Assembly: GCF_000802205.1 (NCBI RefSeq)
Contig: NZ_CP012850.1
Location: forward strand, 1,302,001-1,366,000
Direction of reading: 5' to 3'
Source of the DNA: Candidatus Nitrosocosmicus oleophilus
GTDB taxonomy: Archaea; Thermoproteota; Nitrososphaeria; Nitrososphaerales; Nitrososphaeraceae
DNA length: 64,000 nt
Of this stretch, positions 26,644-36,297 are shown piece by piece. The position numbers and the translations under genes are program-made. Below the pieces are notes generated by a model. It worked only from the letters and a program-made list of their open reading frames with translations, made no database searches and was not told the DNA's origin. Within the stretch, counting starts at the first letter, position 1, and each line of letters starts with the position of its first letter.

Positions 26644-27255
26644 ATGATGTTTACATTAAACAATAAAAAACCACATATTTTAGCTGTGGTTGCAGTGGTG
26701 ACTTTTGCTCTATTTTTAAGTCCCACTTTAGCTGTGAATGACGTTATGGCTAAAGACAAGAAAAATAAAGGAAATGATTCAGATCAAGACATCGATCAAG
26801 GTCAATCTTCACGACAAAATGCACAATGTGTCTCTGGTGAAGATGTGATAGCATCTTGTAATAATTTGAGCGTTCAAGACCAGGACAACGATGGAAATAA
26901 CGCAGCAGGACAACAAAATGGAAAAGGTAAAGGAAATGATTCAGATCAAGACATCGGACAAGATCAAGAAAGCAAACAAAATAGTCAGTGTGTAGCAGGT
27001 GGTAGTATTGCCGCATCTTGTAATAATTTGAGCGTTCAAGACCAGGACAACGATGGAAATAACGCAGCAGGACAACAAAATGGCGGAGATAACAAGAAAG
27101 GTAAAGGAAATGATGGAGATCAAGGCATTGATCAAGATCAAGATAACAAACAAAATGCACAATGTGTTTCTGGTGAAGAGGCGATCGTATCTTGTAACCA
27201 ATTGAGCTTCCAAGAACAAGTCAACAGCGGAAATAATGCACTAGGTCAAGACTAA
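26644..27255 (+). CDS. Exported protein with three Asp/Gln/Asn-rich, two-Cys repeats
   Basis: 203 residues: signal peptide (about 1-36), then three repeats of roughly 55 residues, each with KGNDSDQDI(D/G)Q, QNAQCVSG, ASCNNLSVQDQ and NNAAGQ. Each repeat holds two Cys about 12 residues apart, likely a disulfide-closed loop. Repeats 1 and 2 share about 69 identical bases, so the duplication is recent or gene-converted. Function unknown; a surface or matrix role is an inference from export and repetitiveness. Confidence 0.75.
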   Translation: MMFTLNNKKPHILAVVAVVTFALFLSPTLAVNDVMAKDKKNKGNDSDQDIDQGQSSRQNAQCVSGEDVIASCNNLSVQDQDNDGNNAAGQQNGKGKGNDSDQDIGQDQESKQNSQCVAGGSIAASCNNLSVQDQDNDGNNAAGQQNGGDNKKGKGNDGDQGIDQDQDNKQNAQCVSGEEAIVSCNQLSFQEQVNSGNNALGQD

Positions 27256-27530
27256 CCTCTTCCTTCAATTTTTTTCTTTTCATTATTTGATGTAATAGTT
27301 TTAATCTTTTTTCTTTTATTCTAGAGGGTTATCGGATTATATCATTAATTTTACCATAAACCAATTGATATTACGTTAACCAATTGATCCCTTGGTCTAC
27401 TCTCTATCTCTAGTTCAAAGATATTCCTAAATCTAAAAAATTTATTTGAAATTATCTAAGCAAATGTCTGTATACTTTTACAAAAGATCAATTTAATTTA
27501 TTAAAAGGTTGACTTTATTATTAATTATAA

Positions 27531-27701
27531 ATGGGTAGTAGAAAGAGAAAAACTGCAAGACCAGTACGAAAAACAAAGTCTACTGAAGGACGATGTCCAA
27601 AATGTAAGACCATAGTAAGATTCAATGTTTCTGGCCAAGTTGGCAGCGAGATCTACGAATGCATAGGTTGTACTACAAAGTATAAAATTGATGAGCTGTA
27701 A
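27531..27701 (+). CDS. Small zinc-ribbon protein
   Basis: 56 residues: basic N-terminus (SRKRKTARPVRKTK) then a zinc ribbon with RCPKCK and ECIGCT, two CxxC knuckles 20 residues apart, ending KIDEL. The Lys/Arg-rich tail plus zinc ribbon suggests nucleic-acid or ribosome binding, similar in size to archaeal transcription or ribosome-associated zinc ribbons. Exact family not recognised. The gap upstream (27256-27530) is AT-rich and shows no gene. Confidence 0.8.
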   Translation: MGSRKRKTARPVRKTKSTEGRCPKCKTIVRFNVSGQVGSEIYECIGCTTKYKIDEL

Positions 27702-27751
27702 TTAGAAATAGAACAGTTTGTTGACCGAATACCTAAGGTTATGTCACGGGA

Positions 27752-28045
27752 ATGTTTTTTTATTGCAAAATTTTTAGGTATTCAGTGTCTAATAGAATAG
27801 AATATACCGATAAAGTCTATTTATATAGCAGCGGGATGCCTGCAGAATTGATAGATAAAAGTAAAGAAAAATTAAATGAACATGGAGTTAATCTAAATGA
27901 TTTAATAGTAATTGAATCTCCTGAAAATGTTCCTGAAGGTGCAATTATGATAACTCTCTGGCCACACTATTTGTCTGTGGCAAAAGTAAAGAGAGTCAGA
28001 GAAGGGTCTATCTATGCACCTCAATTATTTAATATAGATTTGTAG
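27752..28045 (+). CDS. Conserved hypothetical protein
   Basis: 97 residues with no signal peptide after the first ~12 residues; mixed alpha/beta (YLYSSGMPAELIDKSKEKLNE, LNDLIVIESPENVPEGAIMITLWPHYL). Not recognised. Lies 50 bases behind the zinc-ribbon gene and 15 bases ahead of a Cys-rich small gene, so the three may form an operon. Confidence 0.6.
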   Translation: MFFYCKIFRYSVSNRIEYTDKVYLYSSGMPAELIDKSKEKLNEHGVNLNDLIVIESPENVPEGAIMITLWPHYLSVAKVKRVREGSIYAPQLFNIDL

Positions 28046-28060
28046 GTTTACATACATATC

Positions 28061-28246
28061 ATGTTCTTAACCTTTTTTTGTAAAAGAGACAAGCATAAGG
28101 AATGTCCTGGTAATTGGCCCATGGATGAGACTTGCGGTCCTGCCGAAGATTGCTCCTTTGACATGAAAATGGAAAGATGCGAATGTGAATGTCATAGTAC
28201 AAATACAATTAGCTCAAATAAAGTAGATATTAAGAATAAAGTCTAG
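28061..28246 (+). CDS. Small cysteine-rich protein
   Basis: 61 residues with eight Cys: FCKRDKHKECPG, ETCGPAEDCSF and RCECECH, closing with a His. The spacing suggests metal binding (zinc or iron) or a disulfide-knotted fold; no signal peptide. Tail is polar. Not recognised. Close same-strand spacing to 27752-28045. Confidence 0.6.
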   Translation: MFLTFFCKRDKHKECPGNWPMDETCGPAEDCSFDMKMERCECECHSTNTISSNKVDIKNKV

Positions 28247-28446
28247 TATCTGCTTGACTCCAAGTAGTGGTCGAGACAAGATTATGGGATTAACAGTTTT
28301 GTGGCAGATTAGCCTCAGGACCCATTGAACAACTCTTGTTCATGATGCTTCATGTCGAATAAAGTCTTAATTTTTTTCTCAGTATTAGAAAAAAAACAAG
28401 AAATAATAATGCTTTTTAAAGCTATATAATTACAACTGTATTAACG

Positions 28447-28845
28447 ATGGAAAATAAATATACTAATCATCCAAGTAAATCTGTTTATCATGACAGGTGT
28501 GTCGCATTTTTGAATATTTCTGAAAAGATTCGCTATGTTGGAATAATAAACAGATTTGGCAGAACATTATCAGGCAAGCTGCGAAAGAATGTGAAGCCAT
28601 TGTTATCTCCCGAAAAGGCTAGAGATGAACGCTTTATCGAATCTATGAGACAACAGCTTCGAAATTCCTTTGAGTCATCGATTGGAAAAACTGTTTTCTC
28701 TATTACAAAAAATGAATTTGTTACTTTGGTATTGGTTCCGTCCAAAACCAATGACGGCGTTCTCTATTATGTAACTGTAGACAAGGACGTTTCGCTAGAC
28801 GAAGCCAATGATATCATAAACAAAATAATTGAAATAGATGGTTAA
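28447..28845 (+). CDS. Conserved Nitrososphaeria small protein (roadblock/profilin-like guess)
   Basis: 132 residues with the pattern IRYVGIINRFGRTLSGKLRKNVKPLL, followed by a helical part and C-terminal strands (FVTLVLVPS, VLYYVTVDKD). A family of such proteins with multiple members per genome seems usual in ammonia-oxidising archaea; the fold guess is mine and unproven. No membrane segment. TATA-like sequence upstream near 28420. Confidence 0.65.
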   Translation: MENKYTNHPSKSVYHDRCVAFLNISEKIRYVGIINRFGRTLSGKLRKNVKPLLSPEKARDERFIESMRQQLRNSFESSIGKTVFSITKNEFVTLVLVPSKTNDGVLYYVTVDKDVSLDEANDIINKIIEIDG

Positions 28846-28876
28846 AAAGAAAAAAGATAAGTCTTTACTAATCTAA

Positions 28877-29329
28877 TTAGTTAAAATTTATTCTACTTCT
28901 CATTTCTTTATCTTTTATAATAGCCGGATGATTTGTATCTACCAGTATTACTTCAAACCAAGAATACATTCCGTCTTGATAAAGTAAATATGATCCCATG
29001 ACCCTTAAATTGAGGTATTTTTCATTGACACGTCTTTCGGCTACTCTTTTCATGCTAATACTTTGTTTGATATGCACTACACCAATGTGTTTTGGTCTCC
29101 TGCCTGAAACAGGACGTTGTTTTCTCATTCCGCCTCTGCCAACACGAATTCTTACCACAATTATGCCTTGTTTAGCCTTGTAACCCAGTGCTCTAGCTCT
29201 ATCTATACGACTTGGGTGTTCTATCTTGTGTATTGTAGGTTCTCTTCTCCATACATACGCTTTATTCTTTATTTCTGGAGATCTAGTTTTCAACATTGTC
29301 TTCCATGTTTCCGCAATATGGCTGTACAT
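28877..29329 (-). CDS. rpl15e: Ribosomal protein L15e (eL15)
   Basis: 150 residues of the archaeal/eukaryotic L15e family, a large-subunit protein. Recognised by YKAKQGIIVVRIRVGRGGMRKQRP, SGRRPKHIGV and YLNLRVMGSYLLYQDG. Slightly shorter than eukaryotic forms, normal for archaea. The S30e gene lies 140 bases upstream on the same strand. Confidence 0.96.
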   Translation of the reverse strand: MYSHIAETWKTMLKTRSPEIKNKAYVWRREPTIHKIEHPSRIDRARALGYKAKQGIIVVRIRVGRGGMRKQRPVSGRRPKHIGVVHIKQSISMKRVAERRVNEKYLNLRVMGSYLLYQDGMYSWFEVILVDTNHPAIIKDKEMRSRINFN

Positions 29330-29469
29330 GTTTTTGCTTTGTTTTTACCCATTAATATTTTATTTGGGTAAAAAACAATTGAGAAAAACGATCTTGGTTA
29401 AATAAAAAACTCAAATAATATTGGAAAAATTAGAACAAAAAACAGACTAGCAGAGGCAGAGAGCGCTGC

Positions 29470-29649
29470 TTAACGTCTGTGCATTCTTTCTGGTTTTTTC
29501 TGTCCTGGTTGAATCCTTTTTTCAAATCTTTTTACAAAATTATTCTTATTCCTAACTTTAGATGAAGGGCTAGTTCTTTCACGTGCTTGTATTTTGGGAG
29601 TTTGACCTCTAACCTTTCCAGCTTTAGTTAATGATCCGTGAGTCGGCAT
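29470..29649 (-). CDS. rps30e: Ribosomal protein S30e (eS30)
   Basis: 59 residues: [19 protein letters not shown] at the N-terminus and a Lys/Arg-rich remainder ending MHRR are diagnostic for S30e, here a free protein without the ubiquitin-like fusion known from eukaryotes. ATG at 29649, TAA at 29470. Upstream of rpl15e in the same direction. Confidence 0.95.
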   Translation of the reverse strand: MPTHGSLTKAGKVRGQTPKIQARERTSPSSKVRNKNNFVKRFEKRIQPGQKKPERMHRR

Positions 29650-29800
29650 GAGCTATTAATATTGAAACTCATATTTATTATATGCATTTTGAAATTAGAA
29701 TATTATAGGCAACAATTACCCGCATAGAAAAATTCATGGCAATCAAATACTAAATCACTATTATTTAAATTGAAGAATCTCATAATTTGATTTGCAAGTA

Positions 29801-30751
29801 ATGTCAGTATTGAAACTCGAATACGCGGAAGAAATCCAAAGACTAAAGAAAGAAAAGAACGCAATAATTTTGGCTCATAACTACCAAATTTCTGAAGTTC
29901 AAGATATATCTGACTTTATTGGAGATTCTCTTAAATTATCTAGATTAGCTGGGGAAACAGATGCTTCAATTATTGTATTTTGTGGTGTCCATTTCATGGC
30001 TGAAACAGCTTCAATAATAAGTCCAAACAAGAAAGTCTTGATACCTGATTTAGAAGCTGGATGTTCACTTGCTTCTTCTATTAATCCACAAGAACTCTTA
30101 AAATGGAAAGGTGAAAACCCGGATGCTATGGTTGTAAGCTATGTGAATACATCTGCAGAGATAAAAGCTTTGTCGGATTATTGTTGCACCTCCTCAAATG
30201 CAGTAAAGGTAGTACAGAGTATTCCAAAACATACTCCAATCCTGTTCTTGCCCGACATGTTTTTGGGAGCTTATGTTGCAGAAGTGACCAAAAGGGATAA
30301 TATCCAGATATGGCCAGGTGAATGCCATGTACATGCTGGTATTACTGATAAAGATATCAACCTGATGTTAAAAAAATATTCAAAAGCAGAATTTTTAGTC
30401 CACCCTGAATGTAGCTGTACTTCCTCAACACTATACCACGTATCTAAAGGGGATATAAATAGAGATTGTAAAATATTATCTACAGAAGGGATGATGAAAG
30501 AGGCTAGCTCGTCAAAAAACGATCAATTCCTAATAGCCACAGAAGTAGGAATACTTCATAGGATGCAGGTAGAAAATCCATTTAAAGAATTTATCCCTGT
30601 AAAAAAAGATGCAATATGTAAATATATGAAAAAAATAACCGTAGAAAAAGTATACAATTCACTTCTTAATGATGTTCATGAGGTTAAAGTTCCTGAAAAA
30701 ATAGCAAAAAGAGCCATAATACCGATAGAAAGAATGCTGGCAATCTCTTGA
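29801..30751 (+). CDS. nadA: Quinolinate synthase NadA
   Basis: Condenses iminoaspartate with dihydroxyacetone phosphate to quinolinate with a [4Fe-4S] cluster. About 316 residues with AHNYQISEVQDISDFIGDSL, FCGVHFMAETA (first cluster Cys), HPECSC (second) and a C-terminal KDAICKYM (third), plus ATEVGILHRM. ATG 29801 is preferred over TTG 29792. NadC, the next enzyme, is at 32421-33392 on the other strand. No NadB was seen. Confidence 0.95.
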   Translation: MSVLKLEYAEEIQRLKKEKNAIILAHNYQISEVQDISDFIGDSLKLSRLAGETDASIIVFCGVHFMAETASIISPNKKVLIPDLEAGCSLASSINPQELLKWKGENPDAMVVSYVNTSAEIKALSDYCCTSSNAVKVVQSIPKHTPILFLPDMFLGAYVAEVTKRDNIQIWPGECHVHAGITDKDINLMLKKYSKAEFLVHPECSCTSSTLYHVSKGDINRDCKILSTEGMMKEASSSKNDQFLIATEVGILHRMQVENPFKEFIPVKKDAICKYMKKITVEKVYNSLLNDVHEVKVPEKIAKRAIIPIERMLAIS

Positions 30752-31073
30752 CCTGGTTCTAGGGGGATATGAATCAATCCTGGATTTAATCCAGTGCAAA
30801 AAAAAAAACAATACATGTCCAAGATATAAATAATCTTTGGATATTTTGAAAGGTTTAGTCAAGTAATCAATAAAGATATTCTCCATGAAAAAATTCCACT
30901 AGGTCATCTTTGTTTAGATTGTATGGTTTATAGTGAGAACAAAGTTCAGAGTGGTAAAAGGGTTCTCATAAATTACTCGTAGTATTTGTAAAAAAAATAG
31001 CTAAATACTAGGATAAAAGAGTAAAAAAGTAATTGCAACTTCCATCAGCATGTCTGCTTATTGCAATATTTTT
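30752..31073. other. Intergenic region, about 320 bases, nothing recognised
   Basis: AT-rich convergent gap behind nadA and the propeller gene. A 5-bp inverted repeat (CTGGATTTAATCCAG near 30779) followed by an A-run could serve as a terminator for nadA. No gene or RNA recognised. Confidence 0.35.
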
Positions 31074-32276
31074 TCAGCTTGTGGAGTTGGTCTTGGTTGT
31101 GGTTGTGGTTGTGGTTGTGGTTATTAACGAAACACTGTCTGAATTTTCGTTAACAACATAGATATCGCCATTGCTTGGGTTGTACTTTATGTCGACTGGA
31201 TTGTCTCCTACATCAACGGTTTGAAGCACCTTGTCAGTGTCGCTGTCTATTACTATGACTTTGCCAGTTCCATCGGAGTTAGAAATTGAGGTACCATACA
31301 TGTTACCATTGCTCGGATTATATACTAGGTTGTGAATATTATCTCCTCCATCAATAGTCCGTATGACCTTGTTGGTGCTGTTGTCTATTACAAAGACGTT
31401 ACCACTTCCATCAGAGTCAGAAACAGAGGTACCATACATATCACCATTGCTCGGGTTGTATTTTAAAGCATCAGGACTGGTATCGGAACCGCTACCTACT
31501 TGTATTATATGAATGACCTTGTTGGTGTTGCTGTCTATTACGGATATGTCGCCGGATCCACTATTGGACACATACATGTTACCATTGCTCGGGTTGTATT
31601 CAACAAAACTTGGACTTTTTCCTACACCTATAGTATGGATCAGCTTATTTGTAGCATTGTCTATTACTAGGACCTTACTATTTACATCTGTATCTGTATC
31701 TGAGTTCGGATCAGATACCGCATACATGTTACCATTGTTAGGATTATATTCTAGAAAAGTTGGGCCATGAGGTATGCGCAAAGTGTGAATGACCTTGTTG
31801 GTATTGCTATCTACTACTAATACCTCTCCTAAGTTGCCTATATACATGTTACCATTGCTTGGATTATATTTTAGAAATTGAGGGCTATCTCCAGCATCAA
31901 TAGTGTGAATGACCTTGTTGGTATTGCTATCTATTACTAAAATCTGATCCAAGTTACTAGCGTACATGTTACCATTACTCGGATTATATTCTAAAACATT
32001 AGGACTGCCGTTTACTTGTATTGTGTGAATGACCTTGTTGGTGTTGTTATCTATTACGGATATATCACCTGTATAAAAATTAGAAACATACATGTTACCA
32101 TTACTCGGGTTGTATTCTACATTCTGTGGGTGCTCTCCTACATTGATAGGAATCACTGTAAATTGCGCCCATACCTCCTCGGTATTCAAAAGAGCAGGAG
32201 TCAAAGTAATAATTGAGATCACCAAAACAAAGAGATAGCCAAAATGATATCTAGAAATTGTATTTCTGTTCGTCAA
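31074..32276 (-). CDS. Secreted YVTN-type beta-propeller protein
   Basis: 400 residues: signal peptide (about 1-36), then eight or nine repeats of about 40 residues with the theme YNPSNGNMYVSN...VIDNNTNKVIHTI, i.e. YVTN/NHL-like propeller blades, and a C-terminal Thr/Ser tail. Such surface propellers are common in archaeal cell envelopes. No membrane anchor is seen after the propeller. Binding partner unknown. Confidence 0.85.
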   Translation of the reverse strand: MTNRNTISRYHFGYLFVLVISIITLTPALLNTEEVWAQFTVIPINVGEHPQNVEYNPSNGNMYVSNFYTGDISVIDNNTNKVIHTIQVNGSPNVLEYNPSNGNMYASNLDQILVIDSNTNKVIHTIDAGDSPQFLKYNPSNGNMYIGNLGEVLVVDSNTNKVIHTLRIPHGPTFLEYNPNNGNMYAVSDPNSDTDTDVNSKVLVIDNATNKLIHTIGVGKSPSFVEYNPSNGNMYVSNSGSGDISVIDSNTNKVIHIIQVGSGSDTSPDALKYNPSNGDMYGTSVSDSDGSGNVFVIDNSTNKVIRTIDGGDNIHNLVYNPSNGNMYGTSISNSDGTGKVIVIDSDTDKVLQTVDVGDNPVDIKYNPSNGDIYVVNENSDSVSLITTTTTTTTTKTNSTS

Positions 32277-32420
32277 CTTTTTTTGTCTTTCAAGATATAA
32301 TGTATACAGATTGATAAATTTTATTATACCTATTTATGAATTTTCTGTTCTTTGTATAGACCTTGCAAGCTTTGGGGATCCTATACGCAAGTTTATACAA
32401 CTTCAAAAGTACACATAGTA

Positions 32421-33392
32421 TTACACGGGAATTTCTAGACTGAAATCTATGGCTTGAACTGAATGAGTTAATGATCCAATAGAGATAACATCTGGTTTAG
32501 CAATGGCATAATCATAAATATTATCCAAATTTATGCCCCCAGAAACTTCAATAATGATTTTATCGCGTAAACCTAGTTTCCTGATTTTATCTAATGAGTC
32601 TTTGACATCTTCTGGTTTAAAATTGTCTAGCATTACTATGTCGGCCCCTGATTTTATCGCTTCAACTATGCCGCCAAAATCATTTACCTCGCATTCTATT
32701 TTTCTTTTATCTCCATACACAGACTTTGCCTTCTCAATCGCTTTTTTCACAGATCCAACAACTGCGATATGATTATCCTTTATTAATATCAGTTGATCAA
32801 GTCTTACTCTGTGGGAGATCCCACCCCCGATGACTACGGCCTTTTTATCAAAATACCTTAATCCAGGAACAGTTTTTCTTGTTGAAGAAATTCTTACAGT
32901 TTTCGACAATTCCCCTAATTTTTCAATAAAATGGTTGGTATGGGTAGATATTCCGCTCATGCGCATCAAAAGATTGAGTGCAGTCCTTTCTCCTTTTAAA
33001 ATCGATCTGGATGATCCTTCTACTGCTAGGACATCCATCCCTTTTGCAATTTTTGATCCGTCTTCAACTAACAGGGTTGCTTCGCAGCCGCAAATATCAA
33101 AAATAATTTTTGCTTCTGAAAGTCCGCTAACTATTATGTTATTTCCGGTATTCTTACAAACTATAGTTCCTTTGGAGGTGGCATCCTCTGGAATCAGTAA
33201 ATTACTTGTAATGTCTCCAGTGCCAATATCCTCATTTAAAAAACCGGCCAGTGTGGCTCTTTTTTCTACCTCTGACTGGAATGGATAACTAAATTCCTCA
33301 TGATCCTCATCGTGCTTCTCCTCTGGCCCTTGTCCATTCCTTCGATTTAAATGAGTTGAGTTTGAATTATAAAAATTGTTATAATTTTTCAA
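32421..33392 (-). CDS. nadC: Nicotinate-nucleotide pyrophosphorylase NadC
   Basis: Converts quinolinate and PRPP to nicotinate mononucleotide. 323 residues with EDIGTGDITSN, the RTALNLLMRMSGIST motif, TRKTVPGLRYFDK, GGGISHRVRLDQLILIKDNH and EVSGGINLDN. An N-terminal polar extension of about 35 residues (Asn/Glu/Asp-rich) precedes the conserved part and is longer than usual; the true start may be a downstream non-ATG codon. Confidence 0.95.
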   Translation of the reverse strand: MKNYNNFYNSNSTHLNRRNGQGPEEKHDEDHEEFSYPFQSEVEKRATLAGFLNEDIGTGDITSNLLIPEDATSKGTIVCKNTGNNIIVSGLSEAKIIFDICGCEATLLVEDGSKIAKGMDVLAVEGSSRSILKGERTALNLLMRMSGISTHTNHFIEKLGELSKTVRISSTRKTVPGLRYFDKKAVVIGGGISHRVRLDQLILIKDNHIAVVGSVKKAIEKAKSVYGDKRKIECEVNDFGGIVEAIKSGADIVMLDNFKPEDVKDSLDKIRKLGLRDKIIIEVSGGINLDNIYDYAIAKPDVISIGSLTHSVQAIDFSLEIPV

Positions 33393-33402
33393 TTCAAAAA
33401 AT

Positions 33403-33600
33403 TTATGTAACTTTTAAAGCATATTTATGAGGAACAGTTATTTCCAATGTAGCTGCGACCTTTGATTTTTCTGGATGAAGTATCAACATTATTCCAAACC
33501 AGTCTTTGGATAATTCAGTAGACTTACAAACCGGACACATTTTCCCGGTGGTTAGTGCCTTACATTTCTTACAGGCGTATTCTCTTGCCAACACTATCAC
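33403..33600 (-). CDS. spt4: Transcription elongation factor Spt4 (RpoE2)
   Basis: 65 residues: zinc-finger CKKCK and CPVCKS (two CxxC) followed by the STELSKDWFGIMLILHPEKS core that binds Spt5. Directly behind rpo7 (15-base gap) as in most archaea. Confidence 0.95.
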   Translation of the reverse strand: MIVLAREYACKKCKALTTGKMCPVCKSTELSKDWFGIMLILHPEKSKVAATLEITVPHKYALKVT

Positions 33601-33615
33601 TACTCGGTATAATTT

Positions 33616-34251
33616 TTATCTCTTGTCTTTTTTTGCAGCTCTTGCTTGTGGACTTTCTGCGTTCTTATCTTTGCTGTTGGGATTTTCACCACTAGTCCCC
33701 CCTTGGGCACGTCGTATCTCTTTTTCAACCCATTCTAATGCACCTAGAAATGGTTGTCTACATGTGATTCCTATCTTACCCATTGATGCACTCTTTCCTA
33801 AGCTAATTGCTGTGATTCTCGCACGTATTTTAGAGCTTATTCGTAAAGTTTTTTCAGATTGATTTGATAATATCAAACCTTGTTTAACATCACTTTTTAA
33901 ATAATCATCTGTGATCTGAGATAAGTGTAAAAGAGCGTCAGTTGGACCTATTCTAACAAATGCACCAAAATCGGTGATTTCTACTACCTCGCCCTCTACG
34001 ACCTCGTGAAGTTTGGGATAAAACGTTAATGCTGTAAAATTTACTTTGTGATATGTAGCCCCATCCCCAGCAATAACCTTGCCTACAGCGTTAGTTTCTG
34101 CATCTATAATCAAAATAACATAACCTAAATCTGAACTGACCATACTTTCATACTTTTCCTTTAGGATACCAATTGCAGTTAATTTTAGAGAGTTAGTTAG
34201 CTTACTAGGTGGAATTCTTACTACATCGGACATATGTGCTATAGCAAACAT
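33616..34251 (-). CDS. rpo7: DNA-directed RNA polymerase subunit Rpo7 (RpoE1)
   Basis: 211 residues: N-terminal tip domain starting MFAIAHMSDVVRIPPSKL and a C-terminal S1/OB domain (EVVEITDFGAFVRIGPTDALLHLSQI). Binds Rpo4 to make the stalk of archaeal polymerase. The C-terminal tail (about 180-211) is polar and extended relative to short archaeal forms. Upstream of spt4, same transcript. Confidence 0.95.
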   Translation of the reverse strand: MFAIAHMSDVVRIPPSKLTNSLKLTAIGILKEKYESMVSSDLGYVILIIDAETNAVGKVIAGDGATYHKVNFTALTFYPKLHEVVEGEVVEITDFGAFVRIGPTDALLHLSQITDDYLKSDVKQGLILSNQSEKTLRISSKIRARITAISLGKSASMGKIGITCRQPFLGALEWVEKEIRRAQGGTSGENPNSKDKNAESPQARAAKKDKR

Positions 34252-34415
34252 AATAAAGATAAAAGATATCCAGAACTATCAGTTTATGAACTTTATGTTT
34301 AATTTTGATTAATTATGTGAGACGACCTATCCTTACTTACTGTTTTGTCTATTTTCATTCTTGCTTTTGAGAATGAATGATTTAAATAGAATAATGACTC
34401 GATTTTTATATCGTC

Positions 34416-35528
34416 ATGGTTACTGTAGATAAAGTCATTAGTGCCTTAAAAACTGTTAAAGATCCTGAATTACACAAAGATATAGTTTCTATGGGTATGA
34501 TAAAAGATATTACCATTAATGAAGATAAACTTGCTTTTACATTGGAATTAACAACACCTGCCTGTCCATTTAATAGCGAAATTGAACAAGATGTGCGAAA
34601 TACCATATCAAATTTGGGAATCAAAGATTTGGAACTTAAAGTCACGGCTAGAGTCATGGAGGGCAGGACAATAACTATGGATCAGATTTTGCCTGGAGTA
34701 AAAAACATAATAGCAGTAGCGAGTGGGAAAGGGGGAGTAGGAAAAACCACTGTTTCGGTGAATTTGGCACTAGCCCTTGCAAAGTCGGGTGCTAGAGTTG
34801 GTATATTGGATGCAGATGTTTATGGGCCCAGTGTACCTTTAATGTTGGGACTAAAAGAAGTCCCAGAGGTTTTAGAAGGTAAAATTCAACCTCCCATTAC
34901 TGAAAATGTTAAAGTAATGTCTATGGGATTCTTTTATGAACAGTCTCAGCAAGCAGGGATATACCGTGGACCTATTATTGCAGGCATAGTAAAACAGTTC
35001 ATAACAGACGTAAACTGGGGTGAGCTTGATTATCTTATTATAGATTTACCACCTGGTACTGGTGATGCTCCCCTTACAATGGCACAAACGATACCAATTA
35101 CTGGAATCCTTATTGTGACAACCCCTCAAGAGGTTGCAATGAATGTAGCGGTTAAATCAATTGGTATGTTCAACAAACTAAACATACCAATAATAGGCGT
35201 GATAGAAAATATGAGCTATCTAAAGTGTCCTAATTGTGATGACAAAATACATATTTTTGGAGAAGGAGGAGGAATCAAGATTAGCGAACAGTTCAAAGTT
35301 CCTTTTATAGGCGAAATACCTTTGACAACCCAAATTATGAAAGGAAGTGATAGTGGAGTATCTGTTATAATTTCTGAACCTACGTCTGAATATGCGCAGG
35401 CTTTTAATAAAATCTCAAAAATAACCGCTGGAAGAATAAGCGTTATTGCCTCTGAATTAATGGACCAAGAAAAAGAACAAGAAAAAGAGCAACAAAAAGA
35501 ACAAGAAAAAGAGCAACAAAAATCATAG
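34416..35528 (+). CDS. Mrp/NBP35-type iron-sulfur carrier ATPase with N-terminal MIP18 domain
   Basis: 370 residues: N-terminal MIP18/DUF59 domain (about 1-85, VISALKTVKDPELHKDIVSMGMI), then the deviant Walker A ASGKGGVGKTT, Walker B-like DYLIIDLPPGTGD and a CPNC motif for cluster binding. It delivers Fe-S clusters to apoproteins. The C-terminal tail (KEQEKEQ-type repeats, about 25 residues) is low-complexity and unusual. The gene seems leaderless: a TATA-like TTTAAATAGAATAA lies about 30 bases before the ATG. Confidence 0.93.
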   Translation: MVTVDKVISALKTVKDPELHKDIVSMGMIKDITINEDKLAFTLELTTPACPFNSEIEQDVRNTISNLGIKDLELKVTARVMEGRTITMDQILPGVKNIIAVASGKGGVGKTTVSVNLALALAKSGARVGILDADVYGPSVPLMLGLKEVPEVLEGKIQPPITENVKVMSMGFFYEQSQQAGIYRGPIIAGIVKQFITDVNWGELDYLIIDLPPGTGDAPLTMAQTIPITGILIVTTPQEVAMNVAVKSIGMFNKLNIPIIGVIENMSYLKCPNCDDKIHIFGEGGGIKISEQFKVPFIGEIPLTTQIMKGSDSGVSVIISEPTSEYAQAFNKISKITAGRISVIASELMDQEKEQEKEQQKEQEKEQQKS

Positions 35529-35610
35529 AGTTCTGGTTCTTTTAATAATTCTTTGAGCCAAATCTATAAAGATAAAAAAACTTTAAGAATTTTAAAAGGG
35601 AAACAAGAAT

Positions 35611-36165
35611 TTGAAAATCGATCCATCCCAATTGAATCTTTTGAAGGAGCCCTTTGGCGTGCTAATTAAGGATGAGAACATTAATAAAGAATCTTTAGAC
35701 CGAGAAATTGAAAGCGCACACAAGATAATAACAGTAGGAGATACTACTACTGAAAAATTAGTGCGTCTAGGTTATGTCCCCGACATCTCGGTTGTGGATG
35801 GAAAAGAAAAAAGGATAAAAAAAGATAGGATATTTGAATATTCCGCTGACGAAATTTTACATTTTGAGAATAAACCAGGAGAACTTGATGAACATATAAT
35901 TACACAAATACAACAATTAACTCAAAGCAAATTAAAAGACAAAATAAAATTCATTATTGAAGGCGAGGAAGATTTGGTTGCACTTCCGTTTCTAATGTTT
36001 TCGCCAGACAATTGGGTTATTTGTTATGGACAACCACAACCATATCACGGTATGGTAATAGTACATGTGAACGAGGATTCTAGAAGACGGGCCAAGTTAA
36101 TATTTAATAAAGTCTTTAACATTGAGTTCAATAATCCAGGGTATGATGATACGGTGGCTGTATGA
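35611..36165 (+). CDS. GTP-dependent dephospho-CoA kinase
   Basis: 184 residues of the DUF359 family, which makes CoA from dephospho-CoA using GTP, the last archaeal CoA step. Motifs: KEPFGVLIKDE, TVGDTTTEKLVRLGYVPDISVVDGKEKR and IIEGEEDLVALPFLMFSPDN. The start is TTG at 35611 (no suitable ATG). 80 bases behind the Mrp gene, possibly one operon. Confidence 0.9.
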   Translation: MKIDPSQLNLLKEPFGVLIKDENINKESLDREIESAHKIITVGDTTTEKLVRLGYVPDISVVDGKEKRIKKDRIFEYSADEILHFENKPGELDEHIITQIQQLTQSKLKDKIKFIIEGEEDLVALPFLMFSPDNWVICYGQPQPYHGMVIVHVNEDSRRRAKLIFNKVFNIEFNNPGYDDTVAV

Positions 36166-36297
36166 AAATACAATAAAAGAGATGATTTGATTTTACCATT
36201 TACTGACCCTGAATTTGCTTTTTGTTTTTTTATTTTCTCTAGGTTTGTACTTTTCTCCAACTTAATAATGACCTAGACCTTTTTCTTTACCTTCTTA

